Positions 53,423 through 63,574 of a stretch of 64,000 nucleotides of DNA are shown piece by piece (the stretch's first letter is position 1; each line of letters opens with the position of its first letter). The stretch covers positions 62,001 through 126,000 of the forward strand of contig CAKRQU010000001.1 in assembly GCA_934394585.1 (NCBI GenBank). Direction: 5' to 3'. Source of the stretch: an uncultured Eubacteriales bacterium (GTDB lineage: Bacteria > Bacillota > Clostridia > Oscillospirales > CAG-272). Made by a program: the position numbers and the translations under genes. The notes beneath the pieces were generated by a model. It was given only the letters and a program-made list of their open reading frames with translations, had not been told where the DNA came from and searched no databases.

Positions 53423-54832
53423 TTATTGCTTCTTATACGTTGTACCGTTCGGCGTGTCGATAAGCACTATTCCCTGCGCAAGAAGTTCTGCTCTTATAGC
53501 GTCCGCCTTTGCGTAGTCCTTTGCTTTTTTGGCAGCCGCTCTTTCGGCTATCTTTTCAAGTATTGCAGGATCGCCCTCCTCTGCCGCAGGTTCTTCTTTT
53601 TTAACCGTTGCGTCTTTAAGTCCGAGCGAAAGCACCGAGTCGATTGCGTCGATCGCCGCGCGTTTTTCCGCGCCCGTAGCATCGGACTTGAGAATATCAT
53701 AAAGCGATGTGACTGCGAGAGAGGTATTAAGATCGTTTGACATTGCGTCGTCAAAGCCGCGGAGAAGCGCTTTTACTTTTGCCTCATCTATTTCGCCCGT
53801 GCGTTCGGTAGCCGCAACTCTTGCATAAAGTTTTGAATATGCAGCCGCAGCATTGTCAAGCGAAGCAAACGAGAAAGTCAACGGCTTTCTGTAATGGCTC
53901 TGAAGGCAGAAATATCTGTACGCAAGCGGATCATAGCCTTTGGACTTGAGAAGCGACACCGTAAGAAACTCGCCTTTGGACTTACTCATCTTGCCCGTTT
54001 CATCGTTCAGGTGCTGAACGTGGAACCAATATCCGCACCATTTATGACCGAGATATGCCTCGCTCTGTGCTATTTCGTTTGTGTGATGCGGGAAAATATT
54101 ATCAACGCCGCCGCAGTGAATATCAAGATATTCTCCGAGATATTTCATACTTATGCAACTGCATTCTATGTGCCATCCGGGATATCCCACTCCCCACGGG
54201 CTGTCCCATTTCAGTTCCTGCTCATCGAATTTTGATTTCGTAAACCAAAGAGCGAAGTCGCTCTTGTTCTTTTTGTTTTCATCCTCGCCGACGTCGTCTC
54301 TGACTCCGACCATAAGATTTTCGGTGTTGTCCGCATGACCTGCAAGCTCACCGTAGTTTTCCGATTTCGATGTGTCAAAATACACGTTTCCGCCGGCAAC
54401 ATAAGCGTAGCCTTTGTCTATAAGCGCGGAAATAACGCGGATAAAGTCATCAATACAGCCTGTCGCGGGCTGGACAATCTCCGGCTTCTTTATATTGAGC
54501 GCGTCGCAATCCGCAAAAAATGCGTCCGTATAGAACTGCGCGACCTGCATTACAGTTTTATGCTCGCGCTTTGCGCCCTTGAGCATCTTATCCTCGCCCG
54601 TATCGGCATCGCTTGTAAGATGCCCTACGTCGGTTATATTCATAGCGCGCTTCACGTCATAGCCGGCAAAGCGCAGATATTTTTCAAGCACGTCCTCCAT
54701 CATATACGAACGGAGATTGCCTATATGTGCATAATGATAAACGGTAGGACCGCAGGTGTACATTTTCACCTTGCCGCTTTCATGCGGAACGAATTCTTCA
54801 ACCGTTTTGGTTAGCGTATTGTAAAGCTTCAT
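53423..54832 (-). CDS. cysS: Cysteinyl-tRNA synthetase
   Basis: 469 residues from ATG 54832 (GGAGG four bases upstream). Motifs: zinc Cys in KMYTCGPTVYHYAHIGNLRS (HIGH-like site), further zinc ligands in GWHIECSCISMKYLG and FPHHTNEIAQSEA, KMSKS in ETGKMSKSKGEF. C-terminal DALR-type helical domain. First gene of a cysS-rimO-pgsA run. Confidence 0.96.
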   Translation of the reverse strand: MKLYNTLTKTVEEFVPHESGKVKMYTCGPTVYHYAHIGNLRSYMMEDVLEKYLRFAGYDVKRAMNITDVGHLTSDADTGEDKMLKGAKREHKTVMQVAQFYTDAFFADCDALNIKKPEIVQPATGCIDDFIRVISALIDKGYAYVAGGNVYFDTSKSENYGELAGHADNTENLMVGVRDDVGEDENKKNKSDFALWFTKSKFDEQELKWDSPWGVGYPGWHIECSCISMKYLGEYLDIHCGGVDNIFPHHTNEIAQSEAYLGHKWCGYWFHVQHLNDETGKMSKSKGEFLTVSLLKSKGYDPLAYRYFCLQSHYRKPLTFSFASLDNAAAAYSKLYARVAATERTGEIDEAKVKALLRGFDDAMSNDLNTSLAVTSLYDILKSDATGAEKRAAIDAIDSVLSLGLKDATVKKEEPAAEEGDPAILEKIAERAAAKKAKDYAKADAIRAELLAQGIVLIDTPNGTTYKKQ

Positions 54833-54868
54833 ACTGCCTCCATAAGATATATATAACTTTTCTATTGT

Positions 54869-54897
54869 ATTATAATACATTTTCTGCGATTTGTAAA
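54869..54897 (-). promoter_or_regulatory. Promoter of cysS
   Basis: TTTACA, 17 bases, TATAAT on the minus strand. No T-box or other leader fits in the short 5' region. Confidence 0.82.
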
Positions 54898-54918
54898 GAT
54901 ATGTTTTTTCACAATAAT

Positions 54919-54959
54919 ATAAAAACAGCCGTGCAAAACGCTTTGTTCTGCGCGGCTGT
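54919..54959 (-). terminator. Terminator of the V-ATPase operon
   Basis: ACAGCCGTGC pairs with GCGCGGCTGT, then TTTTTATATT on the minus strand. Confidence 0.85.
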
Positions 54960-54976
54960 GCCTGTTTTTGTGTTAT

Positions 54977-55630
54977 TCAGCTCTTGCCCTCAAGCTGGGC
55001 TTTTATCATCATATCCTTGACTTTCATAAGTCTCGTAAGGTTTCCGCGTTCGTTTTCGTCAAGCTTCATAGTTATGGATTTTATCGTTTCCTCTATCTGC
55101 GGTATCATAACGTGTTCAAGAGCGTTAACTCTTCTGCGCGTTTTTTCTATTTCCTCCGCCATGAGCTGAGAGCTTTTTTCAAGCTCGGCAAGCTTTATCA
55201 TATCGGGAAGTATTTCCGAAAGCTCCATAACCGCCATATCTATCTCGCCCGAAGTAAATGCCAGGCCGAAGTTATACCCGTCCGATTGGTGTGCACCTTT
55301 AAGGTCATAGGTGAACACCGGAACGATAACGCTCATAACATTCTTTTCGGAAATGTCAAGCGACACCTCCTTTTTAGGAAGCATAAGCGCCTCTGTCATC
55401 ACTTTCGGAGAAGTCACCGCCGAAGCGAGAGCAAAGCTCTTGTTTGACTTTTCAAGCGCCGCCTCAACCTTTTCACGGACTTCCTTTGTTTCTTTTACAA
55501 CGTCAAGGAATTGCTTCATCAGCTCGTCGCGCTTGTCTTTGAGCAGCTTATGCCCTCGTCTTGCCACAGCAAGGCGGTTTTTCAGCTTTTTCAGCTCCAT
55601 GCGCGTAGGATTCACGCGAATCTGCGCCAC
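54977..55630 (-). CDS. ntpD: V-type ATPase subunit D
   Basis: 217 residues, long coiled-coil. It forms the central rotor shaft. Family start RVNPTRMELKKLKNRLAVARRGHKLLKDKRDEL and the C-terminal RVNALEHVMIPQIEETIKSI are both present. Last gene of the ntpFIKECGABD operon. Confidence 0.94.
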   Translation of the reverse strand: MAQIRVNPTRMELKKLKNRLAVARRGHKLLKDKRDELMKQFLDVVKETKEVREKVEAALEKSNKSFALASAVTSPKVMTEALMLPKKEVSLDISEKNVMSVIVPVFTYDLKGAHQSDGYNFGLAFTSGEIDMAVMELSEILPDMIKLAELEKSSQLMAEEIEKTRRRVNALEHVMIPQIEETIKSITMKLDENERGNLTRLMKVKDMMIKAQLEGKS

Positions 55631-55651
55631 TTTTCATTCCCTCCCGTCGGA

Positions 55652-57028
55652 TCAGTTTTCTTTAGGCCAATATTTATCAAGTATTTCGGGCTTGATACGC
55701 TTCATTTCGGAACGCGGCAAAAGCTTTAGAAGCTGCCAGCCGATATCAAGCGTCTGTTCAATCGTTCTGTTTTCATAGAAGCTCTGGTTTACATACAGTT
55801 TTTCAAACTCGTCCGCAAATTTTGCATAAAGACGGTCGATAGGCGTAAGCGCCGCTTCGCCAAGCACCACCATAAGCTCCTTCGCTTCTTTTCCGCGCGC
55901 ATAGCTTGAGAAAAGCTGGTTCATAGTTCCCGCGTGATCTTCTCTCGTCTTTCCTACACCTATTCCCTTATCTTTCAGACGTGAAAGAGACGGAAGAACA
56001 TCGACCGGCGGCAGGATACCCTTTCTGTAAAGGTCGCGCGAAAGAATTATCTGCCCTTCCGTGATATATCCCGTAAGGTCGGGAATGGGATGAGTTTTAT
56101 CGTCTTCCGGCATTGTAAGGATAGGTATCATTGTAATCGAACCTTCCCTGTCAAGCTTTCTGCCTGCGCGCTCATACATCGTAGCAAGGTCGGTGTAAAG
56201 ATATCCGGGATATCCTCGTCTGCCGGGAACCTCTTTTCTCGCAGCGGATACCTCACGAAGCGCTTCCGCATAGTTTGTGATATCCGTAATAATTACAAGA
56301 ACGTGCATGTTCTTTTCAAAAGCAAGATATTCTGCAGCCGTAAGAGCCATACGCGGCGTAGATATACGCTCGATCGCAGCGTCGGACGCAAGATTTATAA
56401 AAAGCACCGTGCGGTCGATGGCACCTGTGCGTTTGAAGTCGGAAATGAAGAAATCCGCTTCCTCAAACGTGATGCCGACAGCTGCAAATACAACGGCAAA
56501 GTTTGTATCCGTGCCGCGAACCTTTGCCTGACGCGCTATCTGAGCGGCAAGATTTGCGTGCGGCATGCCCGAACCCGAGAATATCGGCAGCTTCTGTCCG
56601 CGTACAAGAGTATTGAGTCCGTCTATTGTGGAAATTCCCGTCTGAATGAATTCCGACGGATAGTTTCTCGCCGCAGGATTTATAGGCGTACCGTTTATAT
56701 CAAGCATTTTTTCGGGAATTATTTCAGGACCGCCGTCAATAACCTCTCCCATACCGGAGAAAACTCTTCCAAGCATATCGGAAGAAACGCCAAGCTCCAC
56801 CCCGTGACCGAGAAAACGCACCTTGCTCTGTGCAAGGTTAAGTCCTGCCGAGCTTTCAAAAAGCTGAACGAGAACGTTATCGCCGTTTACTTCAAGCACA
56901 CGGCAACGACGCACCGAACCGTCCGGAAGCTCAATTTCGCCAAGCTCATCATACTTAACGCCATCCACCTTTCGGACAAGCATAAGAGGTCCGGCGACTT
57001 CTTCTATCGTCTTATATTCTCTTATCAT
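55652..57028 (-). CDS. ntpB: V-type ATPase subunit B
   Basis: 458 residues. Non-catalytic nucleotide-site subunit of the peripheral hexamer. IREYKTIEEVAGPLMLVRKV at the start, LPIFSGSGMPHANLAAQIAR in place of a P-loop, GFTFEE-like VGITFEEADFF, and PSLSRLKDKGIG. Its ATG overlaps the ntpA stop by one base (TAATG). Confidence 0.96.
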   Translation of the reverse strand: MIREYKTIEEVAGPLMLVRKVDGVKYDELGEIELPDGSVRRCRVLEVNGDNVLVQLFESSAGLNLAQSKVRFLGHGVELGVSSDMLGRVFSGMGEVIDGGPEIIPEKMLDINGTPINPAARNYPSEFIQTGISTIDGLNTLVRGQKLPIFSGSGMPHANLAAQIARQAKVRGTDTNFAVVFAAVGITFEEADFFISDFKRTGAIDRTVLFINLASDAAIERISTPRMALTAAEYLAFEKNMHVLVIITDITNYAEALREVSAARKEVPGRRGYPGYLYTDLATMYERAGRKLDREGSITMIPILTMPEDDKTHPIPDLTGYITEGQIILSRDLYRKGILPPVDVLPSLSRLKDKGIGVGKTREDHAGTMNQLFSSYARGKEAKELMVVLGEAALTPIDRLYAKFADEFEKLYVNQSFYENRTIEQTLDIGWQLLKLLPRSEMKRIKPEILDKYWPKEN

Positions 57029-58797
57029 TATCTGTCCTCCTTATCGGTGAGAGCGGCAAGCTCTGCTGAGATCTCGCGATCTATATCTTCAAATTCGCTT
57101 ACATATTTTTCGGGAGCAACGCTCTTTGCTCGTCCGATTCTTTCCCTTACGGGAAGCTCCGCTATCTTTTCTATATCTGCGCCGCGTTTCAGTGCGTCGC
57201 CCGATTTTTTATAGAATGAAAGTATCAGCTTTATAAGTCTGTACTGCTTGTCAAGCGAGGTATACGAGTCGCCATCCTCGAAGGCGTTCTGCTGGAGGAA
57301 GTCCTCGCGAACGGAACGTGCCGCTTCAAGCGTAAGTCTTTCGCTCGGAGAAAGCGCGTCCACACCTACAAGCTTTACTATTTCTTCAAGCTCGTTTTCA
57401 ACCGAGAGAATTCTCATAGCCTCGCCCGTCACTGCGTTCCAATCGCGCGCGACGTTTGCATTGAACCACTCTTCAAGCTTGTCCTTGTAAAGCGAATACG
57501 ATGTCAGCCAGTTTATCGCCGGGAAATGACGGCGATAAGCAAGGGACGAGTCAAGTCCCCAGAACACTTTTACGATACGAAGTGTCGCCTGCGAAACGGG
57601 CTCGGAAATATCGCCGCCCTGCGGAGACACCGCGCCTATCGCGGAAAGCGTTCCTTCTCTGCCGTCGGAGCCGAGACATATCACTTTTCCGGCTCTTTCG
57701 TAGAACTGCGCAAGACGCGAGGTAAGATATGCGGGATAGCCTTCCTCGCCGGGCATCTCTTCAAGACGTCCCGACATTTCGCGCAGAGCCTCTGCCCAGC
57801 GTGATGACGAATCTGCAATTACGGCAACGGAATATCCCATATCACGGAAGTATTCCGCTATGGTTATACCGGTGTATATCGAAGCTTCTCTTGCGGCAAC
57901 AGGCATATCCGAAGTGTTTGCTATAAGCACCGTGCGCTTCATAAGAGAATAGCCACTGCGAGGATCCTTCAGTTCCGGAAACTCGCGCAGAACGTCCGTC
58001 ATTTCGTTTCCGCGCTCGCCGCAACCGATGTATATAACTATGTCAACATTGCTCCATTTTGCAAGCTGATGCTGAACTACCGTTTTCCCCGAGCCGAACG
58101 GACCGGGAACGCACGCCGTGCCGCCCTTTGCTATCGGGAACATTGCATCTATAACTCTCTGCCCTGTTACCATAGGTTCTGAAGGTGCAAGCTTTGACGC
58201 ATACGGTCTTGCCTTTCTTACAGGCCATTTCTGCATAAGGGTTATATCAAAAGTCTTGCCTGCGTCGTTTTTTATGGCGCCTATCTTATCGGTAATCGTA
58301 AAATCTCCGGCAGATATACTTTCAACCGTGCCATCTTTACCGAAAGGCACAAGTATTTTGTGAAGCACAAGCTCGGTTTCGTTTACCGTACCGAGAACAT
58401 CTCCGGCTTTTACCTTATCGCCGACTTTAACAGCGGGAGTAAAAGCCCATTTTATATCTCTCGAAAGCGGTTTTTCATCTATTCCGCGTATTATGTTTGA
58501 ACCGTACTTTTCATACATAACTTCAAGCGGACGCTGAATACCGTCATAAATATTGGTCATAAGTCCGGGACCGAGCTCAACGGAAAGCGGCTCTCCTGTG
58601 GATACGACAGTGTCTCCGCAACCGAGCCCTGCCGTTTCCTCATAGACCTGTATTGAAGCGCGATCGCCGCGCATCTCAATTATTTCCCCGATAAGACGGT
58701 CCTTTCCGACGCGTACCACGTCGAACATATTGGCTTCTCTCATTCCCTCCGCCACAACAAGAGGTCCGGAAACCTTGATAATTCTGCCTTCGGTCAT
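57028..58797 (-). CDS. ntpA: V-type ATPase catalytic subunit A
   Basis: 589 residues. Beta-barrel N-domain, the V/A-specific bulge (about 110-185), Walker A GPFGSGKTVVQHQLAKW, Walker B region SVAVIADSSSRWAEALREMS and C-terminal helical bundle. All catalytic motifs are intact. Confidence 0.96.
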   Translation of the reverse strand: MTEGRIIKVSGPLVVAEGMREANMFDVVRVGKDRLIGEIIEMRGDRASIQVYEETAGLGCGDTVVSTGEPLSVELGPGLMTNIYDGIQRPLEVMYEKYGSNIIRGIDEKPLSRDIKWAFTPAVKVGDKVKAGDVLGTVNETELVLHKILVPFGKDGTVESISAGDFTITDKIGAIKNDAGKTFDITLMQKWPVRKARPYASKLAPSEPMVTGQRVIDAMFPIAKGGTACVPGPFGSGKTVVQHQLAKWSNVDIVIYIGCGERGNEMTDVLREFPELKDPRSGYSLMKRTVLIANTSDMPVAAREASIYTGITIAEYFRDMGYSVAVIADSSSRWAEALREMSGRLEEMPGEEGYPAYLTSRLAQFYERAGKVICLGSDGREGTLSAIGAVSPQGGDISEPVSQATLRIVKVFWGLDSSLAYRRHFPAINWLTSYSLYKDKLEEWFNANVARDWNAVTGEAMRILSVENELEEIVKLVGVDALSPSERLTLEAARSVREDFLQQNAFEDGDSYTSLDKQYRLIKLILSFYKKSGDALKRGADIEKIAELPVRERIGRAKSVAPEKYVSEFEDIDREISAELAALTDKEDR

Positions 58798-58831
58798 TTT
58801 CTAAACCTTTCCGCGCAAAGCGCCGATAAAA

Positions 58832-59152
58832 TCAGTTGTTTTTGAAAAGTATGTCGGCGCCGACGGCGCGTTCAACGCTTTTCTTTATATTTGTCATTCC
58901 TATGCCTTTTGAACCGCTCTTGGACGGTATCATAACTACGGAAGGAAGCGTTTTATCTTTATACAGTTGTATATCTTCCCATATAAGCTCCGCAAGCTCC
59001 TCCGTTATGAAGATGACAGCGCAATTTTCCGCTTCAAGCGCTTTGAGCGCTTTTGCGGCTTTCTCTGCTCCATCCGCGATCCTTACGGTAAAGCCGACCG
59101 CCATAAATCCCAGCGAGCTTTCCCTGTCGCCTATAACGCCGATCTTATACAT
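58832..59152 (-). CDS. ntpG: V-type ATPase subunit F (NtpG)
   Basis: 106 residues of the small Rossmann-like rotor subunit: MYKIGVIGDRESSLGFMAVG and CAVIFITEELAELI, PSVVMIPSKSGSKGIG. It overlaps ntpC by eight bases. Confidence 0.92.
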   Translation of the reverse strand: MYKIGVIGDRESSLGFMAVGFTVRIADGAEKAAKALKALEAENCAVIFITEELAELIWEDIQLYKDKTLPSVVMIPSKSGSKGIGMTNIKKSVERAVGADILFKNN

Positions 59153-60122
59153 AGCTTTCGCGTATCCTTTCGATTATCTTCTCCGCCGACTGCCCTGCGG
59201 CTCGTCCGGCAATTATTATGCGTATGTTTTTGACTTCATTTTCCGTCGCGCACAGATACCAAAGCAGTGAAGCCGAACCGAAAACACTGTGCTTGTACTT
59301 TTCACAGCTTTCGGCAAAGGCGGCGTCCATAATACGCTCCGTTTCGGAAAAGGACGGAAAGCCCTCCGCCGGAAGCTTCTTCCCAAGCGACGTTTTAAGA
59401 GTAAGCGCCAAAAGTGCGCCTTCCCCTTCGGACACAGCTTCGGCAAGTGCCGATTTCTCCACAAATCCACCGTCGGATGATGCAGATTCGAAAAAGGCTC
59501 TGTCCTTGCCCATTCTTATAATTCTCAGCGCCGTAAGAATGTTCATCATGTCGATACGGTTTTTAACATAATCCGCTATGACTTCGTCCTTACATTCGCG
59601 GGCAAGCGAAAGCATATCCTCGCAACAGGCGCGGTCAAGGCAAAGGTCTATCAGCTGAGGATCAGCCGTTTCTGAATATTCCTTCAATGCCTCTGCGGCT
59701 GCCTTTGCCATATGCTCCGGAAATACGGAAAAATCACGGTCATGCACGGCTTTTTCAACCTGCTTTTCGCTTATGCTTCCGCACGGAGAATAAAGCGCCG
59801 AAAAATCAAATCCGGAAATAAATTCGCACTTTATCGCAGCTTTAAGACTGTTACAGTCATATGGATATCTCAATGCGAAAAACAGCTTCGGCTCAGGCGC
59901 TATATCCGATATAAATCCGAAAGCGCCTTCAAGCTTTTTTTCAAGCGACGGGAAAACGCCGTCCGAAACATCGTAGCCGAATTCGCCGAGCATCCTCGCA
60001 AACGCTTCTTCTCCGGGAGTCGCCGCAAGACGGATATATTTATCGCGTCCCATAAGCGCTCCGTCCACCGAGTGGACTCTTGCCGCTGCGTAAACATATT
60101 CGGTTTCACGGATCTTTTTCAT
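59145..60122 (-). CDS. ntpC: V-type ATPase subunit C
   Basis: 325 residues, helical, the socket that couples the rotor shaft to the membrane ring. EYVYAAARVHSVDGALMGRD at the start and PYDCNSLKAAIKCEFI, LRIIRMGKDRAFFE, LLWYLCATENEVKNIRIII match family conservation. Confidence 0.92.
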   Translation of the reverse strand: MKKIRETEYVYAAARVHSVDGALMGRDKYIRLAATPGEEAFARMLGEFGYDVSDGVFPSLEKKLEGAFGFISDIAPEPKLFFALRYPYDCNSLKAAIKCEFISGFDFSALYSPCGSISEKQVEKAVHDRDFSVFPEHMAKAAAEALKEYSETADPQLIDLCLDRACCEDMLSLARECKDEVIADYVKNRIDMMNILTALRIIRMGKDRAFFESASSDGGFVEKSALAEAVSEGEGALLALTLKTSLGKKLPAEGFPSFSETERIMDAAFAESCEKYKHSVFGSASLLWYLCATENEVKNIRIIIAGRAAGQSAEKIIERIRESYV

Positions 60123-60147
60123 AAATGCCGTGCCTCCATAGATTATT

Positions 60148-60732
60148 TTATCCGAAAAGCGCCGCCGTCACTGCGGGTAAAAGCGCCTCTCTTTTCTGTG
60201 CTATCAGTTTTTCGGGCGTACAGTTTATCTCAACGCGTCCCGTTTTGAGTATGAATCCCGCGTCGATACCGTCTGTCTCCGTTATTTCGGAAACCTCAAC
60301 GCCTGAGCTTTTTACAAGCTCTTCGCCGCTTGCGGGTGCGTTTTTTGCCACCGTAAGATAGAGCTTTTCGCCCTTTACTGCTTCGTCGGATGCGGCGTCC
60401 GAAAGAAGCCCCGCCATAATCTGTGTGTATTTTTTCTTATCCATCGAAGAAAAGCTTTTCGCCGCGCGACAAAGCACGGAATCTATAAGCGCTCTCTTCT
60501 GCGAAAGAAGCTCGTCGCGACAAGCCGTTCCGGCGCGATTCTCAGCGCGCAAACGCATTACGCTCTTCTCTGCGGCAGCTTTTTCTTTTGCGCGCTTGTC
60601 AAGCTCGGCACAAGCTGCGGCACAGGCTTCTTCGATTTCTTTTATCTTATCGTCATATTCGGCGCGAAGCACATTTTCCGATGCGAGCGCCTCTGCGTCG
60701 ATACGGGCGATTATCTCGTCTATACCGCTCAT
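60148..60732 (-). CDS. ntpE: V-type ATPase subunit E
   Basis: 194 residues; N-terminal coiled coil (about 1-75), Lys/Glu/Ala-rich, with a globular C-terminal head ending in INCTPEKLIAQKREALLPAV. Peripheral stalk subunit. Confidence 0.9.
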   Translation of the reverse strand: MSGIDEIIARIDAEALASENVLRAEYDDKIKEIEEACAAACAELDKRAKEKAAAEKSVMRLRAENRAGTACRDELLSQKRALIDSVLCRAAKSFSSMDKKKYTQIMAGLLSDAASDEAVKGEKLYLTVAKNAPASGEELVKSSGVEVSEITETDGIDAGFILKTGRVEINCTPEKLIAQKREALLPAVTAALFG

Positions 60733-60735
60733 ATA

Positions 60736-61245
60736 TCAGCCAACCTTGTAAAGAAGAATGGGAAGCGCGGATATAAGAAGTGCAAGTATTGCGTACATTT
60801 CAACAAGAACTGCACTTGTTATACATTTACCGGATTCTTCGGGACGTTTTGCAACTACCGATATACCTGCAACTGCAACTCTTGCCTGTTTTATAGCGGA
60901 GAAATAACCCACTATTGCTATGGGAAGCGCCATTGCTCCTATGAGAACGCCGTCAAAAACGGAAAGCTCTACGGGAGTTGAAAGAATGCCTGTTTTGAGA
61001 ACGATAAGGAACGCTACGGCGAATCCGTAAATGCCCTGTGTACCGGGAAGAACCTGCAAAAGAAGTGTTCTGCCGAACTTTGAAGGATCTTCGGCAAGGA
61101 CTCCGGCGCTGGCTTCAGCAACCATTCCTACGCCCTTGGCGGAACCAATACCGCTGAATATTACAGCGAGAGCCGCTCCGATAAGCGCAAAGTTTCTTCC
61201 GTTGAGCATGGATGCAAGAAAGCTTGCAAATGTTGTGATTTCCAT
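60736..61245 (-). CDS. ntpK: V-type ATPase membrane rotor subunit K (Na+-binding type)
   Basis: 169 residues from ATG 61245, four helices as two fused hairpins. The ion-binding residues of the Enterococcus hirae Na+ rotor have equivalents: Leu66, Thr69 and Gln70 in VLPGTQGIYGF, Gln120 in FSAIKQARVAVAG and Glu149 in VLVEMYAILALL. This predicts Na+ rather than H+ coupling. A longer frame to 61269 is possible but lacks a ribosome site. Confidence 0.93.
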   Translation of the reverse strand: MEITTFASFLASMLNGRNFALIGAALAVIFSGIGSAKGVGMVAEASAGVLAEDPSKFGRTLLLQVLPGTQGIYGFAVAFLIVLKTGILSTPVELSVFDGVLIGAMALPIAIVGYFSAIKQARVAVAGISVVAKRPEESGKCITSAVLVEMYAILALLISALPILLYKVG

Positions 61246-61290
61246 ATTTTTATAAACCCTTTCCGGCAAATGCCTAAAAATTTACTTTGT

Positions 61291-63231
61291 TTATTCGACG
61301 TAAACGTCGGTGTATTTAAGGTCGGGAGAGGCAGGTTCAAAATGCCTTCCGCCATCCTCATAGAATTTCCCGAAAAACTCAACATACTGAAGTCTGCAGG
61401 TGTGAACAAATGCTCCGAGCGCAGAAAGCGCAAGATTCATAAGGTGCCCCAGCGTTCCCACCACTATGACAAGTATTATAGTAATTACGGGATTGTTTAT
61501 GAGCGTTGCAAACGTGTTTACAACGCTTGCTATAACTGCGCCTGCGAGCGCAAGAGCAAATATTCTCGAATAGGAAAGCAGATCCGAGGCATAGTTTATT
61601 ATGTCGTAAAGTCCCGCAATACCCGAAAACAGCCTTGCGAATATATTCTTCTTTGCTCTGCCGCGCATGGTTATCATCATTAAAAGTCCGACTCCGAGAA
61701 CAATAAGCCCGATCTTTGACTTGAATCCGAAATATATTCCGGCGCCCGCAAACATTATAAGCCAGCTGCCAACATCGAATATCGCGCTCTGCCAATCGCC
61801 GCGACGGAAACACATAACCATATTTATTATCATTCCGCAGATAAGGTGAGCCGCGCCCACGCCGAGCGAAATAAGAAGGAAAGTTATGGGTTCTTCAAGA
61901 GGATTGCAGAGTATCGCAAGATTATCGAATTTGTGTGAACCCGAAAGGTTCTGTGCAAGTTTTGCGGGAAGATCTCCGAAGTATCCGCCGAACAGCACGC
62001 CGCATATCATACACGAAATGCCGCATATAACAAACAGCTTCATCATTTTTGCCGTTCCGCCTTTAGGCTTGAGCAGCTTTGTGCCAAGCGCGCCTATAAG
62101 CACAAGCAGAACTCCGTAACCGAGATCGGCAAACATCATTCCGAATATCAGTGCAAAGAACAGTGCAACCCAGAATGTCGGATCGAATGAACCGTATTTC
62201 GGATAAGAATACATTCCTATTACAAATTCAAACGGGCTTGCAAAGCCGTTGTTTTTAAGCTCTACCGGCGGATCGTCTCCCTCCGCAGGATCGGCAAGAT
62301 CGCAGAAACATTCGTATTTGGAAAGCGTCTTTGTAAGCTTGTCCACTTTGTCTTCCGGCACCCACCCCGTCATTATAACGGTATGTCCCGTTCCGAGCAG
62401 CTTCTGCTTTACATTTTCTTCGGCAAGCTCGGTCTTTATCCTGTCATAGGCATATTCAATATCGGGACAAAGCGGAGCTATAGCCGCAAGCTCGCTCTTT
62501 ATCTCATCGGCTCTTGCATCAAGCGCCTTTATCTTTTCTTCGGTTGCTTTTACTTCATCTGCGGCAAGACCTGTCTGAGCCGGGAAGTTGTTCTTTATAA
62601 ATCCGGCGTCCGAAAGCAATGCCGTAAGCTGTTTCTCAACGCTTATATGGCACACAGCCGAAATGTATTTTACCGATTTTCCTTCACCGACGGTTTCTAT
62701 CTGTACTGCGCCAAGCTCTTCTGCCGCTATGGCTGAAAGTCTTTCGATATCGCACGAAACCGGAAGCGTACCGGCAATGACAGTTGAATTTTTTGTTCCC
62801 TCAAAACCGAGCGGAAGATCGTATCCGCTCCATATCGAAACGGAAGCAAGATATGCCGTCTGCTTGTTTCTTTCGCTTTTCAGCTGATCGGCTTCGGCTT
62901 TGAGTGCTGCGGCTTTTTTCGCACCGTCAAGCGCCTTGTCCGTGCGCCTGCCGTCAAACTCGCCTTTGGACATTTCCCTGCGGGTTTTTATAAATCCTTT
63001 TTTATCTGTTCGCATGGGCGAAAGGATTTTCAGCGCCTCCGAAAGCGTTCCCGCATCGGAATTCAGCTCCGCTATCCTTTCTCCGCAGTCCATACTGCGG
63101 ATTATGGCGTCGCCTTCGGGCGCGCTGCACTTTTCAACTTCGACGCACGAAAGCCAGATAAGATCCTTTGCAAGTGCGTCAAGGTCGGAGCGCATCGCCA
63201 CAAGCGACAGCTTCTTCATACTTTTTATCAT
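61291..63231 (-). CDS. ntpI: V-type ATPase membrane subunit I
   Basis: 646 residues; a cytoplasmic N-terminal half with coiled coils and a C-terminal half with about seven helices (from LFFALIFGMMFADLGYGVLL on). The conserved Arg helix lies in the SYSRIFALALAGAVIASVVN segment. It is the stator half-channel for ions. The start overlaps the ntpF stop (ATGA). Confidence 0.95.
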   Translation of the reverse strand: MIKSMKKLSLVAMRSDLDALAKDLIWLSCVEVEKCSAPEGDAIIRSMDCGERIAELNSDAGTLSEALKILSPMRTDKKGFIKTRREMSKGEFDGRRTDKALDGAKKAAALKAEADQLKSERNKQTAYLASVSIWSGYDLPLGFEGTKNSTVIAGTLPVSCDIERLSAIAAEELGAVQIETVGEGKSVKYISAVCHISVEKQLTALLSDAGFIKNNFPAQTGLAADEVKATEEKIKALDARADEIKSELAAIAPLCPDIEYAYDRIKTELAEENVKQKLLGTGHTVIMTGWVPEDKVDKLTKTLSKYECFCDLADPAEGDDPPVELKNNGFASPFEFVIGMYSYPKYGSFDPTFWVALFFALIFGMMFADLGYGVLLVLIGALGTKLLKPKGGTAKMMKLFVICGISCMICGVLFGGYFGDLPAKLAQNLSGSHKFDNLAILCNPLEEPITFLLISLGVGAAHLICGMIINMVMCFRRGDWQSAIFDVGSWLIMFAGAGIYFGFKSKIGLIVLGVGLLMMITMRGRAKKNIFARLFSGIAGLYDIINYASDLLSYSRIFALALAGAVIASVVNTFATLINNPVITIILVIVVGTLGHLMNLALSALGAFVHTCRLQYVEFFGKFYEDGGRHFEPASPDLKYTDVYVE

Positions 63232-63542
63232 TTTCCGGTTATCCCCGCAATTATGATTTCTATAGCCTTATCGGCATTTTTTTCTGCCCCTGCGCAGTAT
63301 TCCCGCGCCTGAGCTTTTGCTTTTTCAAGAGACGAAGCAAGATACTCCTCCGCTTCCTTTTCACTTTTTACACGTTCGGAAGCAACGTATTTATCCGCTT
63401 CTTCTTTGGCTCTTTCAACGTCCTTCTCAGCTTTTGCTCTCGACTCCGAAAGCGAAGCCGAAAGCTCCTCTGAAATCTGTTTTTTGCGTTGCGCAGCGGA
63501 TATTTCCGCTTCGCGGATGCGATCGATTGATGATTTTGCCAT
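63228..63542 (-). CDS. ntpF: V-type ATPase peripheral stalk subunit (NtpF/H)
   Basis: 104 residues, an almost continuous coiled coil (SIDRIREAEISAAQRKKQIS onward), pairing with subunit E in the stalk. ATG 63542 is chosen because the ATG at 63566 would lie almost at the transcription start. First gene of the operon. Confidence 0.85.
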   Translation of the reverse strand: MAKSSIDRIREAEISAAQRKKQISEELSASLSESRAKAEKDVERAKEEADKYVASERVKSEKEAEEYLASSLEKAKAQAREYCAGAEKNADKAIEIIIAGITGK

Positions 63543-63574
63543 TTTTTCACCAACTTTTTCTTTCATTTAATTAC

